Source of the DNA: Planctomycetales bacterium ZRK34
GTDB taxonomy: Bacteria; Planctomycetota; Phycisphaerae; Phycisphaerales; Zrk34
Length of the DNA: 64,000 nt
Assembly: GCA_014873095.1 (NCBI GenBank)
Contig: CP050848.1
Coordinates: 2,787,850-2,851,849 of the forward strand
Direction of reading: 5' to 3'
A program made the position numbers and the translations under genes. Numbering within the stretch: position 1 is the stretch's first letter; each line of letters starts with the position of its first letter. Below are positions 1 to 9,425 of this stretch, in pieces. The notes under the pieces were generated by a model that saw only the letters and a program-made list of their open reading frames with translations, did no database searches and was not told the origin of the DNA.

Positions 1-73
1 GTGCTCATGGCAGTAGTCTCCAATGAAGAGGGCCATGATAGCACGACGAGACGTAGAAGTCAGAGGGACGGGG

Positions 74-140
<67 letters not shown>

Positions 141-141
<1 letters not shown>

Positions 142-1142
142 TACTTCTTCTTCAGTGGTGCCAGCGAATTGATCAGGTGGTCGAGGTAGGCGGCGAGGGG
201 GGCTTGATTCAGATCGGCGGTGGCCGCGGAGATACGACAGTCGGCCAGCGACTGGGGCAAGGCTTTGTCGGCGATCTCATCGATCAGCGCAGGCGGCAGC
301 GGATCGCTCTGCGGCGGATCAGTGTGAATGAACACCGCCCGGGGGTCGTAGCGGTTGATCGCGCAGGCGATGATGGTGGCCAGGTCGGTGTGGTCGGCCA
401 GATCGGGCAGGACGCCGGCCCGGCCGTGGGAGCCGGTGAACAGTTGGCCGGCGATCACGATACCCAGCGCCATCGGCTCGGTGGCATCGAGGAGAACGAA
501 GTCGTCCAGCGGGGCGTCGTCGATAAACGCCAACCGCTGGGCCAGACACAGAGCATGGGCCTGTTTCATCACGACGGTGTGCAGCTTCAGGCGGCGTTGC
601 AGGTCGTCAGCCAGGGGGCGGCCGTGAATCATCGGGATCGATTCGACATGCAGGGCCGTTGCGATCTGCGGATTGTGCATGGTTGGGATGCTGACGCCGA
701 GCCCCAGCGGGCGGGCGTCGCTCTGGCACAGCAGTGCGGCTGCGTGCTCGGCGAGCAGGTCCAGCAGGTGGTCGTAGCTGTCGGGCAGGTCGAAAGATAT
801 CTGTCGATGGTGGGAAATGCGGCAGTCGATGCCGCCGGCTGAAAGGGTGGCGCGCCGGGGCTCAATGGCCAGGCCGAGCATCTGCACGGTCTGCGCCGCC
901 AGCGAATACAGCCGGGCGGGGCGTCCGGTTTTGTTGCCGTGGGTGTTGCGCGCTTCGACGAGCTCGGCGGCCGTCAGCGAGGCCACCGCCTTTGAGATCG
1001 TCGGGGCGCTGATGCCGGTCAGGCGGGTCAACTCGGCGCGCGACAGCGGCCCGTAATGAATCAGCATCTCCAGCACACGACGTTCGTTGATGCGGCGCAA
1101 CAACGTCGGAACTGCATGCGTTGAGCGTTGGGTATGGTTCAT
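141..1142 (-). CDS. ROK/NagC-type transcriptional regulator
   Basis: A 333-residue DNA-binding regulator. The N-terminal ~80 residues form a MarR-like winged helix-turn-helix (LSRAELTRLTGISAPTISKA, about residues 33-52), the usual arrangement in ROK-family repressors such as NagC and XylR. The remainder has ROK-like length, but I do not see the ATP-binding DxGxT motif or the zinc cluster of true ROK kinases, so it is probably a sensor without kinase activity. The ATG at 1142 is preceded by AAGGAG about 15 nt upstream, a rather long spacing. A consensus-like sigma-70 promoter lies about 100 bp upstream with repeated CTCAC half-sites around it, which suggests autoregulation. The effector is probably a sugar; no sugar operon is adjacent that would name it. 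Confidence 0.8.
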
Positions 1143-1143
1143 C

Positions 1144-1256
1144 GTGTGAGGAGTTCACTCCTTTACTCACATGGTTTACCCTCACACCACCGACTTACAG
1201 TATGATCGAATTCAATTAAAAATCGATATACTATAAGCGATTATACCATATGTGAG
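1144..1256. promoter_or_regulatory. Candidate operator half-sites CTCACA(T/C) around the ROK promoter
   Basis: Half-sites of the form CTCACAT or CTCACAC occur at 1166-1172 (plus), 1181-1187 (plus), 1144-1150 (minus) and 1250-1256 (minus). The last sits inside the -35/-10 spacer, next to the -10 box. GTGTGAG at 1144-1150 and CTCACAC at 1181-1187 form an inverted pair. Repeated inverted half-sites at a repressor's own promoter are typical of autoregulation; binding by this protein is inference. Confidence 0.45.
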
Positions 1257-1267
1257 CAGGCAGTCAA
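1240..1267 (-). promoter_or_regulatory. Sigma-70-like promoter of the ROK regulator
   Basis: On the minus strand TTGACT (1262-1267) is followed after 16 bp by a perfect TATAAT (1240-1245). It reads toward the regulator start at 1142, giving a leader of roughly 90 nt. This is the clearest housekeeping promoter in the window. Confidence 0.75.
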
Positions 1268-1294
1268 AAGAATGTGCAACTGCTGGAAAAAACC

Positions 1295-3067
1295 TCAGCC
1301 GCCGGCGTGTACTGAAAAATCATCCAGGCCGACTTTCAAAGCGCCTGAAAGGCCCACCATGCCGGCGGCGCCGTAGACTTTGACGCTGAACGTCGTCGGC
1401 TCGCCGGCGGACTTGGGCATGACCACGGCGCCGATCGGATGTGGGATCACCGGATTGGCAGCACCCTGCCCGAAGCGGACAGACCATTCGCGGAACTGAG
1501 CATCCCACCGCACGCGCAGGGCCATGTTCTCCGGGGGATAGGGCAGATCAGCATCGACGGATTTAACCGTCGCCCCGTCGACCGCCATCACGCATCGCAG
1601 CACCGGCCGCTGGGACTGATCGTGCATGATCGCCAGTTTCAATCCGTCGCCGTTGGCCGCGGTGAAGCCGACGACGATCCGCCCGCGCTGGGTTTCGAAC
1701 TGATCGATCGGGTTCAAACGCAATTCGCATTCGAACCCGCCTTCCGGCAGCGGGCACCACGCGCTGTTGAATGCCCTGCTGCTGGAGCCGGCGGTGATGA
1801 TGAACTGACCTTGGCCGTTGAATTCACCGCCTTCGCTGGCCGACCAGCCGGACACCAGCTCCGGTCCGTCAAAGCCCGTGTCATGCACACCGTCGCCCAG
1901 AATCGATCCACCACTCGGCAGCAGCATCCACACCACAGCTCCCACCGCCACCGCCAGCGACACCACATTGATCGCGATCGTCTTCTTGCGGCTTCCCGCC
2001 GCTTGGGCCTGCCGGGGGATCGGACGCGAGCTGACGGACTTTTCACGTTTGCTGGTCGACGATTTGGCCGCTTGAATCTGGGGGCGCGACGCCTGGGCGA
2101 TCGTCTTGGCTTCCAACCGCTTGAGCACCGTCTCGAATCGCTCGATGACGGTGTCGTAATCGGTGTATCGCTCAGCCGGATCGCGGGCGAGCATCTTCAT
2201 CACGACGTGAACCGTCGATTTGCTCAGCCCGGGGCGCGCCCCGGCCAGGTCCGGCGGATCGTTTTTCAACCGCGCCATGATCACGTCTTTGACCGACGAG
2301 CCGGCAAACGGCGGGTGGCCGACCAGCAGGTGCCACAGCGTCGCGCCGAGGCTGTAAATATCCGTGGCGGCGTTGGGCGGCTCGCCTTTGACGCGCTCGG
2401 GGGCCACGTAATACGGCGTGCCCCAGACCGGCTCGTCAGCGTCGGATTTACCGGTGCGCTTGACCAGGCCGAAGTCGACGACCTTGGCGGTTCCGTCGGA
2501 AGACAGCAGGATGTTGCCGGGCTTGACGTCACCGTGAATCAGCCGCATGCGCGAAGCGATCGACAGTCCTTCAGCTACGTCGCGCCCGATCTCCATGGCC
2601 CGCTTTTCGTCGAGCTGCTTGTGCGCGTTGACATCGGCTTCGAGGCTCTGCTGGCCGTCGACCAGTTCCATCACGATGTAAGTTTGGCCCTTGTGCTGAC
2701 CGATCGTGTGAACCTGCACGACGTTTCGATGGTTCACCGCCGCCAGGGCGCGGGCTTCGCGCAGGAAATTGAGCTGGGCCTTCTGATCGTCTTCGCCTTC
2801 CTGGCGGCGCATGACCTTGATCGCCACGCGCCGGCCGAGCACCGTATCCGTCGCGGCGAACACCGCCCCCATCGCACCGGCGCCCATCACGCTGGTGATC
2901 ATGAACTGACCGATCTGACCGGGCGCGGTCGTGCTGGCTTCGCAGCCGGGGCAGGTGATCGACGACAGCGGTTTGACTTCCGTCAAATCGATCGTCTGTC
3001 CGCACTTGGCGCAGGTGATCCGGTCGACGCGATCGACCGTGACTTGGTTGGGGAGCGACTGATTCAA
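1295..3067 (-). CDS. Membrane-anchored Ser/Thr protein kinase with N-terminal zinc ribbon
   Basis: A 590-residue Hanks-type kinase. A CxxC...CxxC zinc ribbon lies at residues 19-42. The kinase domain spans about 53-315, with a Gly-rich loop (MGAGAMGAVF), VAIK lysine 84, the catalytic loop HGDVKPGN with Asp180, DFG at 198-200 and an APE motif (VAPERVKG). The HRD arginine is replaced by glycine, so this is a non-RD kinase. A basic linker leads to one membrane segment at about 363-384 and a ~200-residue outer domain that looks like a jelly-roll or LamG-type sensor. The start is TTG at 3067, chosen because the zinc ribbon must be included; no strong ribosome binding site is visible. The kinase is cytoplasmic and presumably senses something outside the membrane; its substrate is unknown. 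Confidence 0.9.
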   Translation of the reverse strand: MNQSLPNQVTVDRVDRITCAKCGQTIDLTEVKPLSSITCPGCEASTTAPGQIGQFMITSVMGAGAMGAVFAATDTVLGRRVAIKVMRRQEGEDDQKAQLNFLREARALAAVNHRNVVQVHTIGQHKGQTYIVMELVDGQQSLEADVNAHKQLDEKRAMEIGRDVAEGLSIASRMRLIHGDVKPGNILLSSDGTAKVVDFGLVKRTGKSDADEPVWGTPYYVAPERVKGEPPNAATDIYSLGATLWHLLVGHPPFAGSSVKDVIMARLKNDPPDLAGARPGLSKSTVHVVMKMLARDPAERYTDYDTVIERFETVLKRLEAKTIAQASRPQIQAAKSSTSKREKSVSSRPIPRQAQAAGSRKKTIAINVVSLAVAVGAVVWMLLPSGGSILGDGVHDTGFDGPELVSGWSASEGGEFNGQGQFIITAGSSSRAFNSAWCPLPEGGFECELRLNPIDQFETQRGRIVVGFTAANGDGLKLAIMHDQSQRPVLRCVMAVDGATVKSVDADLPYPPENMALRVRWDAQFREWSVRFGQGAANPVIPHPIGAVVMPKSAGEPTTFSVKVYGAAGMVGLSGALKVGLDDFSVHAGG

Positions 3068-3182
3068 GGCGGGGATTTTCTCGGTCGGCGGGGGCGGGGG
3101 GGATGCCGCATCTCAGGCGGCGGCCAAATCAGTATCGCAATGTAACGGGGCGACGCGCACCGGACAAGACCTGATATAAAAA

Positions 3183-3205
3183 ACCCCGGCCAATATGACC
3201 GGGGT
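3183..3205 (-). terminator. Intrinsic terminator of the sorting-signal gene
   Basis: ACCCCGG and CCGGGGT pair around a 9-nt loop. On the minus strand a run of six T follows directly. It lies about 55 bp after the stop of the gene ending at 3260. Confidence 0.8.
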
Positions 3206-3259
3206 CGTTTATCTCAGTCCAACTCGCTCCCGCCTTTTTTTTCACTACTCCAATCCGTG

Positions 3260-3853
3260 TCACGCCGCCTTGCGACGCTTGATCATCATCAATCCCATCA
3301 GCCCGAGCCCTGCGGGCAGAGCTGCGGGAGTCGGCACAGCTGCGGTGAATTCCACCGTCAGACCCTGCCACTGAAAGCCGTTGCCGGCATCATACGCGAT
3401 CGTCAGAACGGTGCCCGCGCTGACGACCTCGCTCAGGTCGATATAGTCCGAAGTATTGTTGTCGAAATCATCCGGCAGCGTGTATGACGATCCGCCGTCA
3501 ATCGAAAACGTGCCCGCGTCCAGACCGGCCGGGGTGAAGCCCGCCATGTCCAACTGGGTGATCGTCACGTCCTGGTCGAAGTAAAAATCCACCTTGTCGC
3601 CGGCCACGTTGAAGTCGCCGCCGGTGTCGATGCCCATGCCGGACCCGGCGAAGCTGAAATCACCGCCGGTGGGCGTGATGTAGATCGTCAGACCGTCCTG
3701 CGTGAAGCTGGTTTCCGTGGTTTCACCTTCGAACGCCGCTTCGAGCACCGGATCATCGTCGAAATTGAAAGTCGTGGAGGCCGCTTGTGCCGAAACACAC
3801 GTCAGCGCAATAACAACACCAAGCACAACACTCACCCGGGATAACAACGCCAT
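3260..3853 (-). CDS. Secreted protein with VPxPA/PEP-CTERM-type sorting signal
   Basis: A 197-residue exported protein. The start at 3853 (MALLSRVSVV) was chosen over an upstream in-frame ATG because AAGGAG lies 8-9 nt before it and a clean signal peptide follows (VALTCVSAQAAS-type cleavage region). The mature part is rich in Asp, Gly and Thr and looks like a beta-sandwich. The C-terminus has VPTPAALPAGLGLMG, a hydrophobic helix and the basic end KRRKAA. That tripartite signal is recognised by exosortase-type enzymes and anchors or releases the protein at the cell surface. Its function is unknown. It is followed by its own terminator, so it is monocistronic. Confidence 0.85.
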   Translation of the reverse strand: MALLSRVSVVLGVVIALTCVSAQAASTTFNFDDDPVLEAAFEGETTETSFTQDGLTIYITPTGGDFSFAGSGMGIDTGGDFNVAGDKVDFYFDQDVTITQLDMAGFTPAGLDAGTFSIDGGSSYTLPDDFDNNTSDYIDLSEVVSAGTVLTIAYDAGNGFQWQGLTVEFTAAVPTPAALPAGLGLMGLMMIKRRKAA

Positions 3854-4097
3854 GGAGATGGCTCCTTTCTGCGCCTCGTATTTTTCTGCTAATCGTTCTA
3901 ACGCCACTCATAATTTATCCGGACCACCCCCGGCGCTCAAGGGTTTATTTCAGATCGCCCCCCCCGGCCGAAAATACCCCTCGCGGCCTGAAAATACCGT
4001 TTCTCAGCCCTTTGCAACGTTTGCTAACCCGATCCTTGCACAAGTGTACATCCGCCCCTCGCCGGTCAGATTACCCAGCTTCGCATATCATCCGGCC

Positions 4098-4451
4098 ATG
4101 GCGCGTATTTCCAAGTCACATCAATCCCTCGCCGCCGCCGCCGCATGGTGCGTTTTCGCCTTGCAGATCGCGCTGGTGGTGATGTTCATCGTGGACCCGT
4201 CCGACCCCCCGCGGGCCGGGTCGCTGTGGCAGGCGCTGTGGGCGCTGGCGCATCGGCCGTCGTTTTACCCGCTGGTGGGGCTTGCCGTCGTCGGCGCCCC
4301 GGCGACGTGGCTGGCGCTGGTCACGCCCGGCCCGCAGCGGCGGTGGGTCATGCTCGCCTGGGTCGTCTTCCTCCCGCCGGCAGCCTGGTTTTTCGGCCAC
4401 CGCATCGCTGTCATGATCAGCGTCTTGTTCACGTACGGCCCGCGCGTATGA
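4098..4451 (+). CDS. Small integral membrane protein
   Basis: A 117-residue protein with about three hydrophobic segments ([56 protein letters not shown]). The start at 4098 gives a compact membrane protein; an upstream extension is low in coding character. The stop lies 7 bp before the thyA start, so it is probably co-transcribed with thyA. I do not recognise the family. No strong ribosome binding site is seen. Confidence 0.6.
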   Translation: MARISKSHQSLAAAAAWCVFALQIALVVMFIVDPSDPPRAGSLWQALWALAHRPSFYPLVGLAVVGAPATWLALVTPGPQRRWVMLAWVVFLPPAAWFFGHRIAVMISVLFTYGPRV

Positions 4452-4458
4452 TGCGTGC

Positions 4459-5268
4459 ATGAGAGCTTACCTGGACCTGCTGCAGCACGTGCTCGAACAC
4501 GGCGCACCCAAATCCGACCGCACCGGCACCGGCACGCGCAGCGTGTTCGGCTACCAGATGCGATTCAACCTCGACCCCGCTTCCGGCGGCGGCTTCCCGC
4601 TGGTCACCACCAAAAAGATTCACACCAAAAGCGTCATCAACGAGCTGCTCTGGTTCCTCCGCGGCGACACCAATGTCAAATGGCTCCAGGACCACGGCGT
4701 CCGCATCTGGAACGAGTGGGCCGACCCCGAGACCGGCGACCTCGGCCCCGTCTACGGGTACCAGTGGCGCTCCTGGCCCGCGCCCAACGATCAACACATC
4801 GATCAGATCCAGCAACTGCTCGACGACATCGCCGCCAACCCCGACTCGCGCCGCCTCATCGTCAGCGCCTGGAACGTCGCCGACATCCCCCGCATGGCGC
4901 TGGCCCCGTGCCACACGCTCTTCCAGTTCTACGTCGCCGAGGGCCGGCTCTCCTGCCAGCTCTACCAGCGATCGGCCGACCTGTTCCTCGGCGTCCCGTT
5001 CAACATCGCCAGCTACGCGCTGCTGACGATGATGATCGCTCAGGTCACCGGCCTCAAGCTCGGCGAGTTCATCCACACCTTCGGCGACGCCCACATCTAC
5101 GACAACCACCACGACCAGGTCCGCCAGCAGCTCGCCCGCACCCCGCGCCCGCTGCCGACGATGAAGCTGAACCCCCAGGTGACCAGTCTTTTCGATTTCA
5201 CCTTCGAAGATTTCGAACTGGAAAACTACGACCCCCACCCCCACATCCCCGCCCCCGTCGCCGTCTGA
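4459..5268 (+). CDS. thyA: Thymidylate synthase
   Basis: A 269-residue enzyme that converts dUMP and methylenetetrahydrofolate to dTMP and dihydrofolate, the only de novo source of thymidylate where ThyX is absent. The sequence matches ThyA throughout: the N-terminal RTGTGT loop (residues 21-26), the catalytic cysteine in [11 protein letters not shown] (Cys151), [18 protein letters not shown] (170-187) for dUMP and folate binding, and HIYDNH (212-217). Length is close to the usual ~264 residues, and the C-terminus extends slightly past the usual end. ATG at 4459 lies 7 bp after the upstream gene. A folate reductase gene is not in the window. Confidence 0.97.
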   Translation: MRAYLDLLQHVLEHGAPKSDRTGTGTRSVFGYQMRFNLDPASGGGFPLVTTKKIHTKSVINELLWFLRGDTNVKWLQDHGVRIWNEWADPETGDLGPVYGYQWRSWPAPNDQHIDQIQQLLDDIAANPDSRRLIVSAWNVADIPRMALAPCHTLFQFYVAEGRLSCQLYQRSADLFLGVPFNIASYALLTMMIAQVTGLKLGEFIHTFGDAHIYDNHHDQVRQQLARTPRPLPTMKLNPQVTSLFDFTFEDFELENYDPHPHIPAPVAV

Positions 5269-5295
5269 TTGCCACCCCCGCCCCCCGACCCCCCT

Positions 5296-5332
5296 CACGC
5301 CGACGCTGAGGCCCCCCGAAGCGTCTGGTACA
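5296..5332. repeat. Dispersed REP-like palindrome, family R1 (copy 1)
   Basis: CACGCCGACGCTGAGGC followed by a short variable centre and GAAGCGTCTGGTACA. GACGCT and AGCGTC pair as an imperfect hairpin. Further copies lie at 31103-31140 (inside a gene) and 33854-33896. Confidence 0.75.
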
Positions 5333-5555
5333 CCCCCGTCCCAATAAAAACCGCACCCCTGCACGGTCATTTATCCCCCTCCCCCCAACCCCCTTCCCCC
5401 ACCCCCAAATTTTTACAGCCCCCGCGCCCATCTGGCCGAAATGAACCAATGGCCAGGCGCTACGTATAAAACCCCGCGGCAGCCCCCGCCCGCCTCCAGC
5501 GGGCTGAGTGCTGCTGAGCAAAGTTTCTCCTTTCTCCTTTCTCATTCTCTCCTCC

Positions 5556-5590
5556 GCCCCGTGTTACTCGTCGTGACACGGGGCCTTTAT
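5556..5590 (+). terminator. Intrinsic terminator downstream of thyA
   Basis: GCCCCGTGT (5556-5564) pairs with ACACGGGGC (5576-5584) and is followed by CTTTATTT. It lies about 290 bp after thyA; the C-rich stretch in between contains only the R1 repeat. Confidence 0.65.
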
Positions 5591-5600
5591 TTCAAGCAGG

Positions 5601-5627
5601 TTTCACCACGGAGGGCCACAGGGAAAT
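5601..5627. repeat. Fragment of the CACCACGGAGG repeat
   Basis: TTTCACCACGGAGGGCCACAGG matches one arm of the long inverted repeat at 11861-11996. It is a single arm only. Confidence 0.5.
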
Positions 5628-5693
5628 GCTGTTGAGAGAACTAAGTCTCAGAAGTCTACCACACAAAACGAATCCCGCTCCATCGCTGCTAGG

Positions 5694-6314
5694 CTAGGCA
5701 ATCGGATAATAGAAACGCCAACACCACCAGTAGTCAATAATCGTCCTGCACGTAACGAAAATTAGCAAGACGATGCCGGTGGAACTGTTTCCTTGCCAAC
5801 CATCGACACCAAATAATGGTAGAAGCAGCATCAAGGATGCCATAAGAGCAGCTGTAATTAGATTGATGATTGTCCAGCGAATTTCTGGCTTCAAGCCTTT
5901 GTCTTGTCTATGCGTAAATGCGAAATGCGCGAGGAGACCCCAGAGGCTATCAGTGACAAGGAGAATGACAATAGTCCATGAGAATGCAAAGACATCACCC
6001 AGGAATGCAGCGGCAATTACAAATACGCATGCCTGCGCAAACAAAATCAAGAAATCAATAAGTAAAGCGCCGGCTCGAATTTGATTCGAAGACTTCTCTG
6101 AATAAGTAAAATCGAGATGTCGCAATGCGCCATGATAGAATGGCACTAGTAAGACAATTAGGCAGCCCAAGAGTGGGACTTGTTCGATTTTAAATGGTAA
6201 AGGACGCTGATTAGCAACAACAGTTTCCATCAGGGCAAGCGATAAAGCTACACCAATCATTACAGCATAGAGTTGCTTGAGATTTGTAACTATATTTTGT
6301 CTGGCAATCTTCAT
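5694..6314 (-). CDS. Hypothetical multi-pass membrane protein
   Basis: A 206-residue protein with about six hydrophobic segments (for example LYAVMIGVALSLALMETVV, LLGCLIVLLVPFYHGAL, ILFAQACVFVIAAAFLG). Base composition is clearly AT-richer than the surrounding genome, as in the split gene upstream. It starts 35 bp after the stop of the deoxyribosyltransferase-like gene on the same strand, so the two were probably acquired together. A conserved HGALRHLDF motif sits after the second helix. I do not recognise the family. Confidence 0.7.
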   Translation of the reverse strand: MKIARQNIVTNLKQLYAVMIGVALSLALMETVVANQRPLPFKIEQVPLLGCLIVLLVPFYHGALRHLDFTYSEKSSNQIRAGALLIDFLILFAQACVFVIAAAFLGDVFAFSWTIVILLVTDSLWGLLAHFAFTHRQDKGLKPEIRWTIINLITAALMASLMLLLPLFGVDGWQGNSSTGIVLLIFVTCRTIIDYWWCWRFYYPIA

Positions 6315-6349
6315 TTTGTAACCTGCGAATTGTTAGAAGCTGTTTGTGT

Positions 6350-7483
6350 TTATTGCTCATATTTTGTGTCGATCCACTCATATAGTTCTTTGATTGAGAA
6401 AAATACGGGCTTATTCATCTCCCTGAAAATTTCAACTTCCCCGTCGGCACCTGAAGAATTCTCTTCTTCATATATATAATCTTCACGGATGATTTTTGCG
6501 GTAAGTCGCAAACAGGCATCATAAAGAGACAGAAGTGCCCTGTAGAAAAGCTCTGCAAATCTGAGGATCATCAGGTTGTGGGTGACGGCGCGGAGGTTCA
6601 TTTCGCGGCGGCGGGTTTGATACTTTCGTGATGTCAGGGCGGAGCCAAAGTGGCGCTTGAGCATGAACATCACGGTCTCGACCTGCCAGCGCTGGCCGTA
6701 GGTCTCGTCGTCGAAGGCGGTGGCCATGAGGTAACGCCATTTGCCGGTCGGCAGTTTGAGCGTCGGACGACCGGCGGTGGCGGGGATCAGCGAGGTGATG
6801 TTCAGGTATTCGCGCAGCAGGATGTGGTTGGGTTCGGAGTCGTAGCCGGCGTCGGCGATCAGCCGTTGCGGCACGGCGTTGACGCACATGCCGCCCATCA
6901 GCGGCAGCAGTTGATCGACATCGGGGCGCGGGCCCATCGTGGCGTGGGTGCCGAGGATCAGGTGGTTGTCGCAATCGGCCACGACGCCGAGTTTGGCGAA
7001 TCGGCGATAGGTCGTGGTTTGATACAAACCCGGCGATCGCGCTTTTCTTCGCACAAAGTATCGGCTGGCGCCGTCGAGTTCGAAGCCCGTCGAGTCGGCA
7101 GCGGCAGTGTCGATCGCTTCGGCGATCAGCGGCGAAGTCTCCAGCGATGTGTCCGGATGACGATGCAACAGCGCCACGGTCTGCGCGAGCATGCGGCGGA
7201 TCAGCGCGTCGCGCAGAAGCCGTCGCTCGGCCTTCTGCAGCGTGGTGAAGTGCGGCACCTTCGCAAGCTGCATGTCGCTGCACAGCGTCGGCCAGTCGAT
7301 GAGCATGGCGACGATGCCGCGATAGTCGTTGCGTGTGAACTGCCGCAGTACGAGGACGGCGAACAACTGCGGCAGCGTGAAGTCGTGACGCGAGAACCGG
7401 TGACCGTAGCGCGGCAGCACCCGCCGGCCGACCCCCAGGGCCATCGCCGTCACCCTCCGTGGCGACTTGGATGTCAGGCTCAT
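6350..7483 (-). CDS. IS5/IS4-type DDE transposase reading through into its target gene
   Basis: A 377-residue reading frame. Residues 1 to about 316 are the transposase proper: ADSTGFELDG (first Asp), LIADAGYDSE (second Asp) and YGQRWQVETVMFMLKR (Glu) give the DDE triad with the Y-2-R-3-E type signature. There is no stop inside the element, so the frame passes through the left terminal repeat and continues in the target gene's own frame for its last 58 codons, ending at 6350. The start at 7483 (MSLTSKSPRR) lies 57 bp inside the right repeat. The 9-bp duplication and ~1 kb length are like the IS903 group of IS5; the subgroup is an inference. Confidence 0.85.
   Translation of the reverse strand: MSLTSKSPRRVTAMALGVGRRVLPRYGHRFSRHDFTLPQLFAVLVLRQFTRNDYRGIVAMLIDWPTLCSDMQLAKVPHFTTLQKAERRLLRDALIRRMLAQTVALLHRHPDTSLETSPLIAEAIDTAAADSTGFELDGASRYFVRRKARSPGLYQTTTYRRFAKLGVVADCDNHLILGTHATMGPRPDVDQLLPLMGGMCVNAVPQRLIADAGYDSEPNHILLREYLNITSLIPATAGRPTLKLPTGKWRYLMATAFDDETYGQRWQVETVMFMLKRHFGSALTSRKYQTRRREMNLRAVTHNLMILRFAELFYRALLSLYDACLRLTAKIIREDYIYEEENSSGADGEVEIFREMNKPVFFSIKELYEWIDTKYEQ
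6527..6554. repeat. IS left end: target duplication plus terminal repeat
   Basis: AGACAGAAG (6527-6535) is the target duplication. TGCCCTGTAGAAAAGCTCT (6536-6554) is the terminal inverted repeat, which also encodes the last transposase residues. Confidence 0.93.
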
Positions 7484-7558
7484 CGTTCATCATCTAACGC
7501 CTTGGACCCAACCGCGCAACCGAACACGCGCCGAACATCAGAGCTTTTCTACAGGGCA
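6536..7558 (-). mobile_element. Complete 1023-bp insertion sequence (IS5/IS903-like)
   Basis: The element is bounded by perfect 19-bp inverted repeats starting TGCCCTGTAG and is flanked by identical AGACAGAAG on both sides (6527-6535 and 7559-7567). It carries one DDE transposase and is markedly richer in GC than the gene it sits in. Perfect repeats, perfect duplication and an intact frame point to a recent insertion. Confidence 0.93.
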
Positions 7559-7567
7559 AGACAGAAG
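7540..7567. repeat. IS right end: terminal repeat plus target duplication
   Basis: AGAGCTTTTCTACAGGGCA (7540-7558) is the exact complement of the left end, and AGACAGAAG follows at 7559-7567. Confidence 0.93.
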
Positions 7568-7762
7568 TGCTTTGTCGTAAGCGATCCAATCTTCGTACTT
7601 GCGAGGGTAAATTGTGTGTTGAAAATGTGACCAGAGTGGCGCTACGGGCCAAACCTTCCCATCGCTCATTAGTCTGTCAAACATCATGCATTGAAAGTGT
7701 GTATTTGCTGCTACGTCACCACGAGTATATGGCGATGCTATATATACGATTGGCTTCTTCAA

Positions 7763-8124
7763 GGCGTACTCTTTCTATGGAAGAGAGGAGTCGGTTTTGG
7801 GTGTTTCGTCTTCAATGTGGCGATCTCTGATCAAATCTGGTGCGAATATAAACAGGGGTGAAGTGGTAATCCGCCGTGATTGATCGGAGCCGGAATCATG
7901 TGGCATGGCTTGGCCCTCGGAGTGGGGGAAATGCTTGGGGACTGGTTAGTGATTTTCGGGGGTGGTGGGGGAAAATGCAAGTTTGGTTTGTGGGTGGTCC
8001 GGAGGGGTAAAGCCGTGCACTTTGGACGTGGACGTGCACGTGCACGGTTTTTTGGGAGTGGGGTATAGTGCGGGGGCGCCCTCACCCCAGCCCTCTCCCG
8101 GAGGGAGAGCGGCTGTGTTTGATG
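7763..8124. other. Gene-free stretch between the two IS elements
   Basis: No convincing reading frame. It holds the upstream region of the split gene, a GT-rich segment, a short palindromic run around 8028-8050 (GGACGTGCACGTGCACGG) and, at its right end, a dispersed repeat (8079-8109). Confidence 0.6.
8079..8109. repeat. CCCTCACCCCAGCCCTCTCCC repeat (copy 1)
   Basis: CCCTCACCCCAGCCCTCTCC followed by a CGGAGGGAGAG fold-back. An inverted copy with the same core lies at 41001-41036. This copy directly abuts the IS110 element. Confidence 0.75.
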
Positions 8125-9390
<1,266 letters not shown>

Positions 9391-9425
9391 CTAAACGCTG
9401 GTCTCGGATCACTGATCGCTGACTG

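Larger units (their letters stand above)
6350..7762 (-). pseudogene. Nucleoside 2-deoxyribosyltransferase-like gene split by an IS
   Basis: Reading 7762-7559 and then, after the IS and one copy of the 9-bp duplication, 6526-6350 restores one uninterrupted 126-residue protein. The N-terminal part (MKKPIVYIASPYTRGD, WPVAPLWSHFQHT, DWIAYDKALLS) and the C-terminal part (LYDACLRL, SSGADGEVEIFREMNKPVF) match the small DUF4406/deoxyribosyltransferase-like fold family, including the GADGE motif near the active site. The target duplication encodes Leu-Leu-Ser in frame on both sides. Disrupted as it stands, it can only make a 65-residue head plus IS-encoded residues. The gene is low in GC, unlike the IS. 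Confidence 0.9.

Noticed and set aside
1439..3145. 568-residue open frame on the plus strand
   Set aside because: It lies wholly antisense to the Ser/Thr kinase, has no domain, and is His/Arg/Asp-rich as expected of a GC-rich shadow frame.
7567..8068. Short plus-strand frames between the IS elements
   Set aside because: Low-complexity or antisense to the split gene, without ribosome binding sites.
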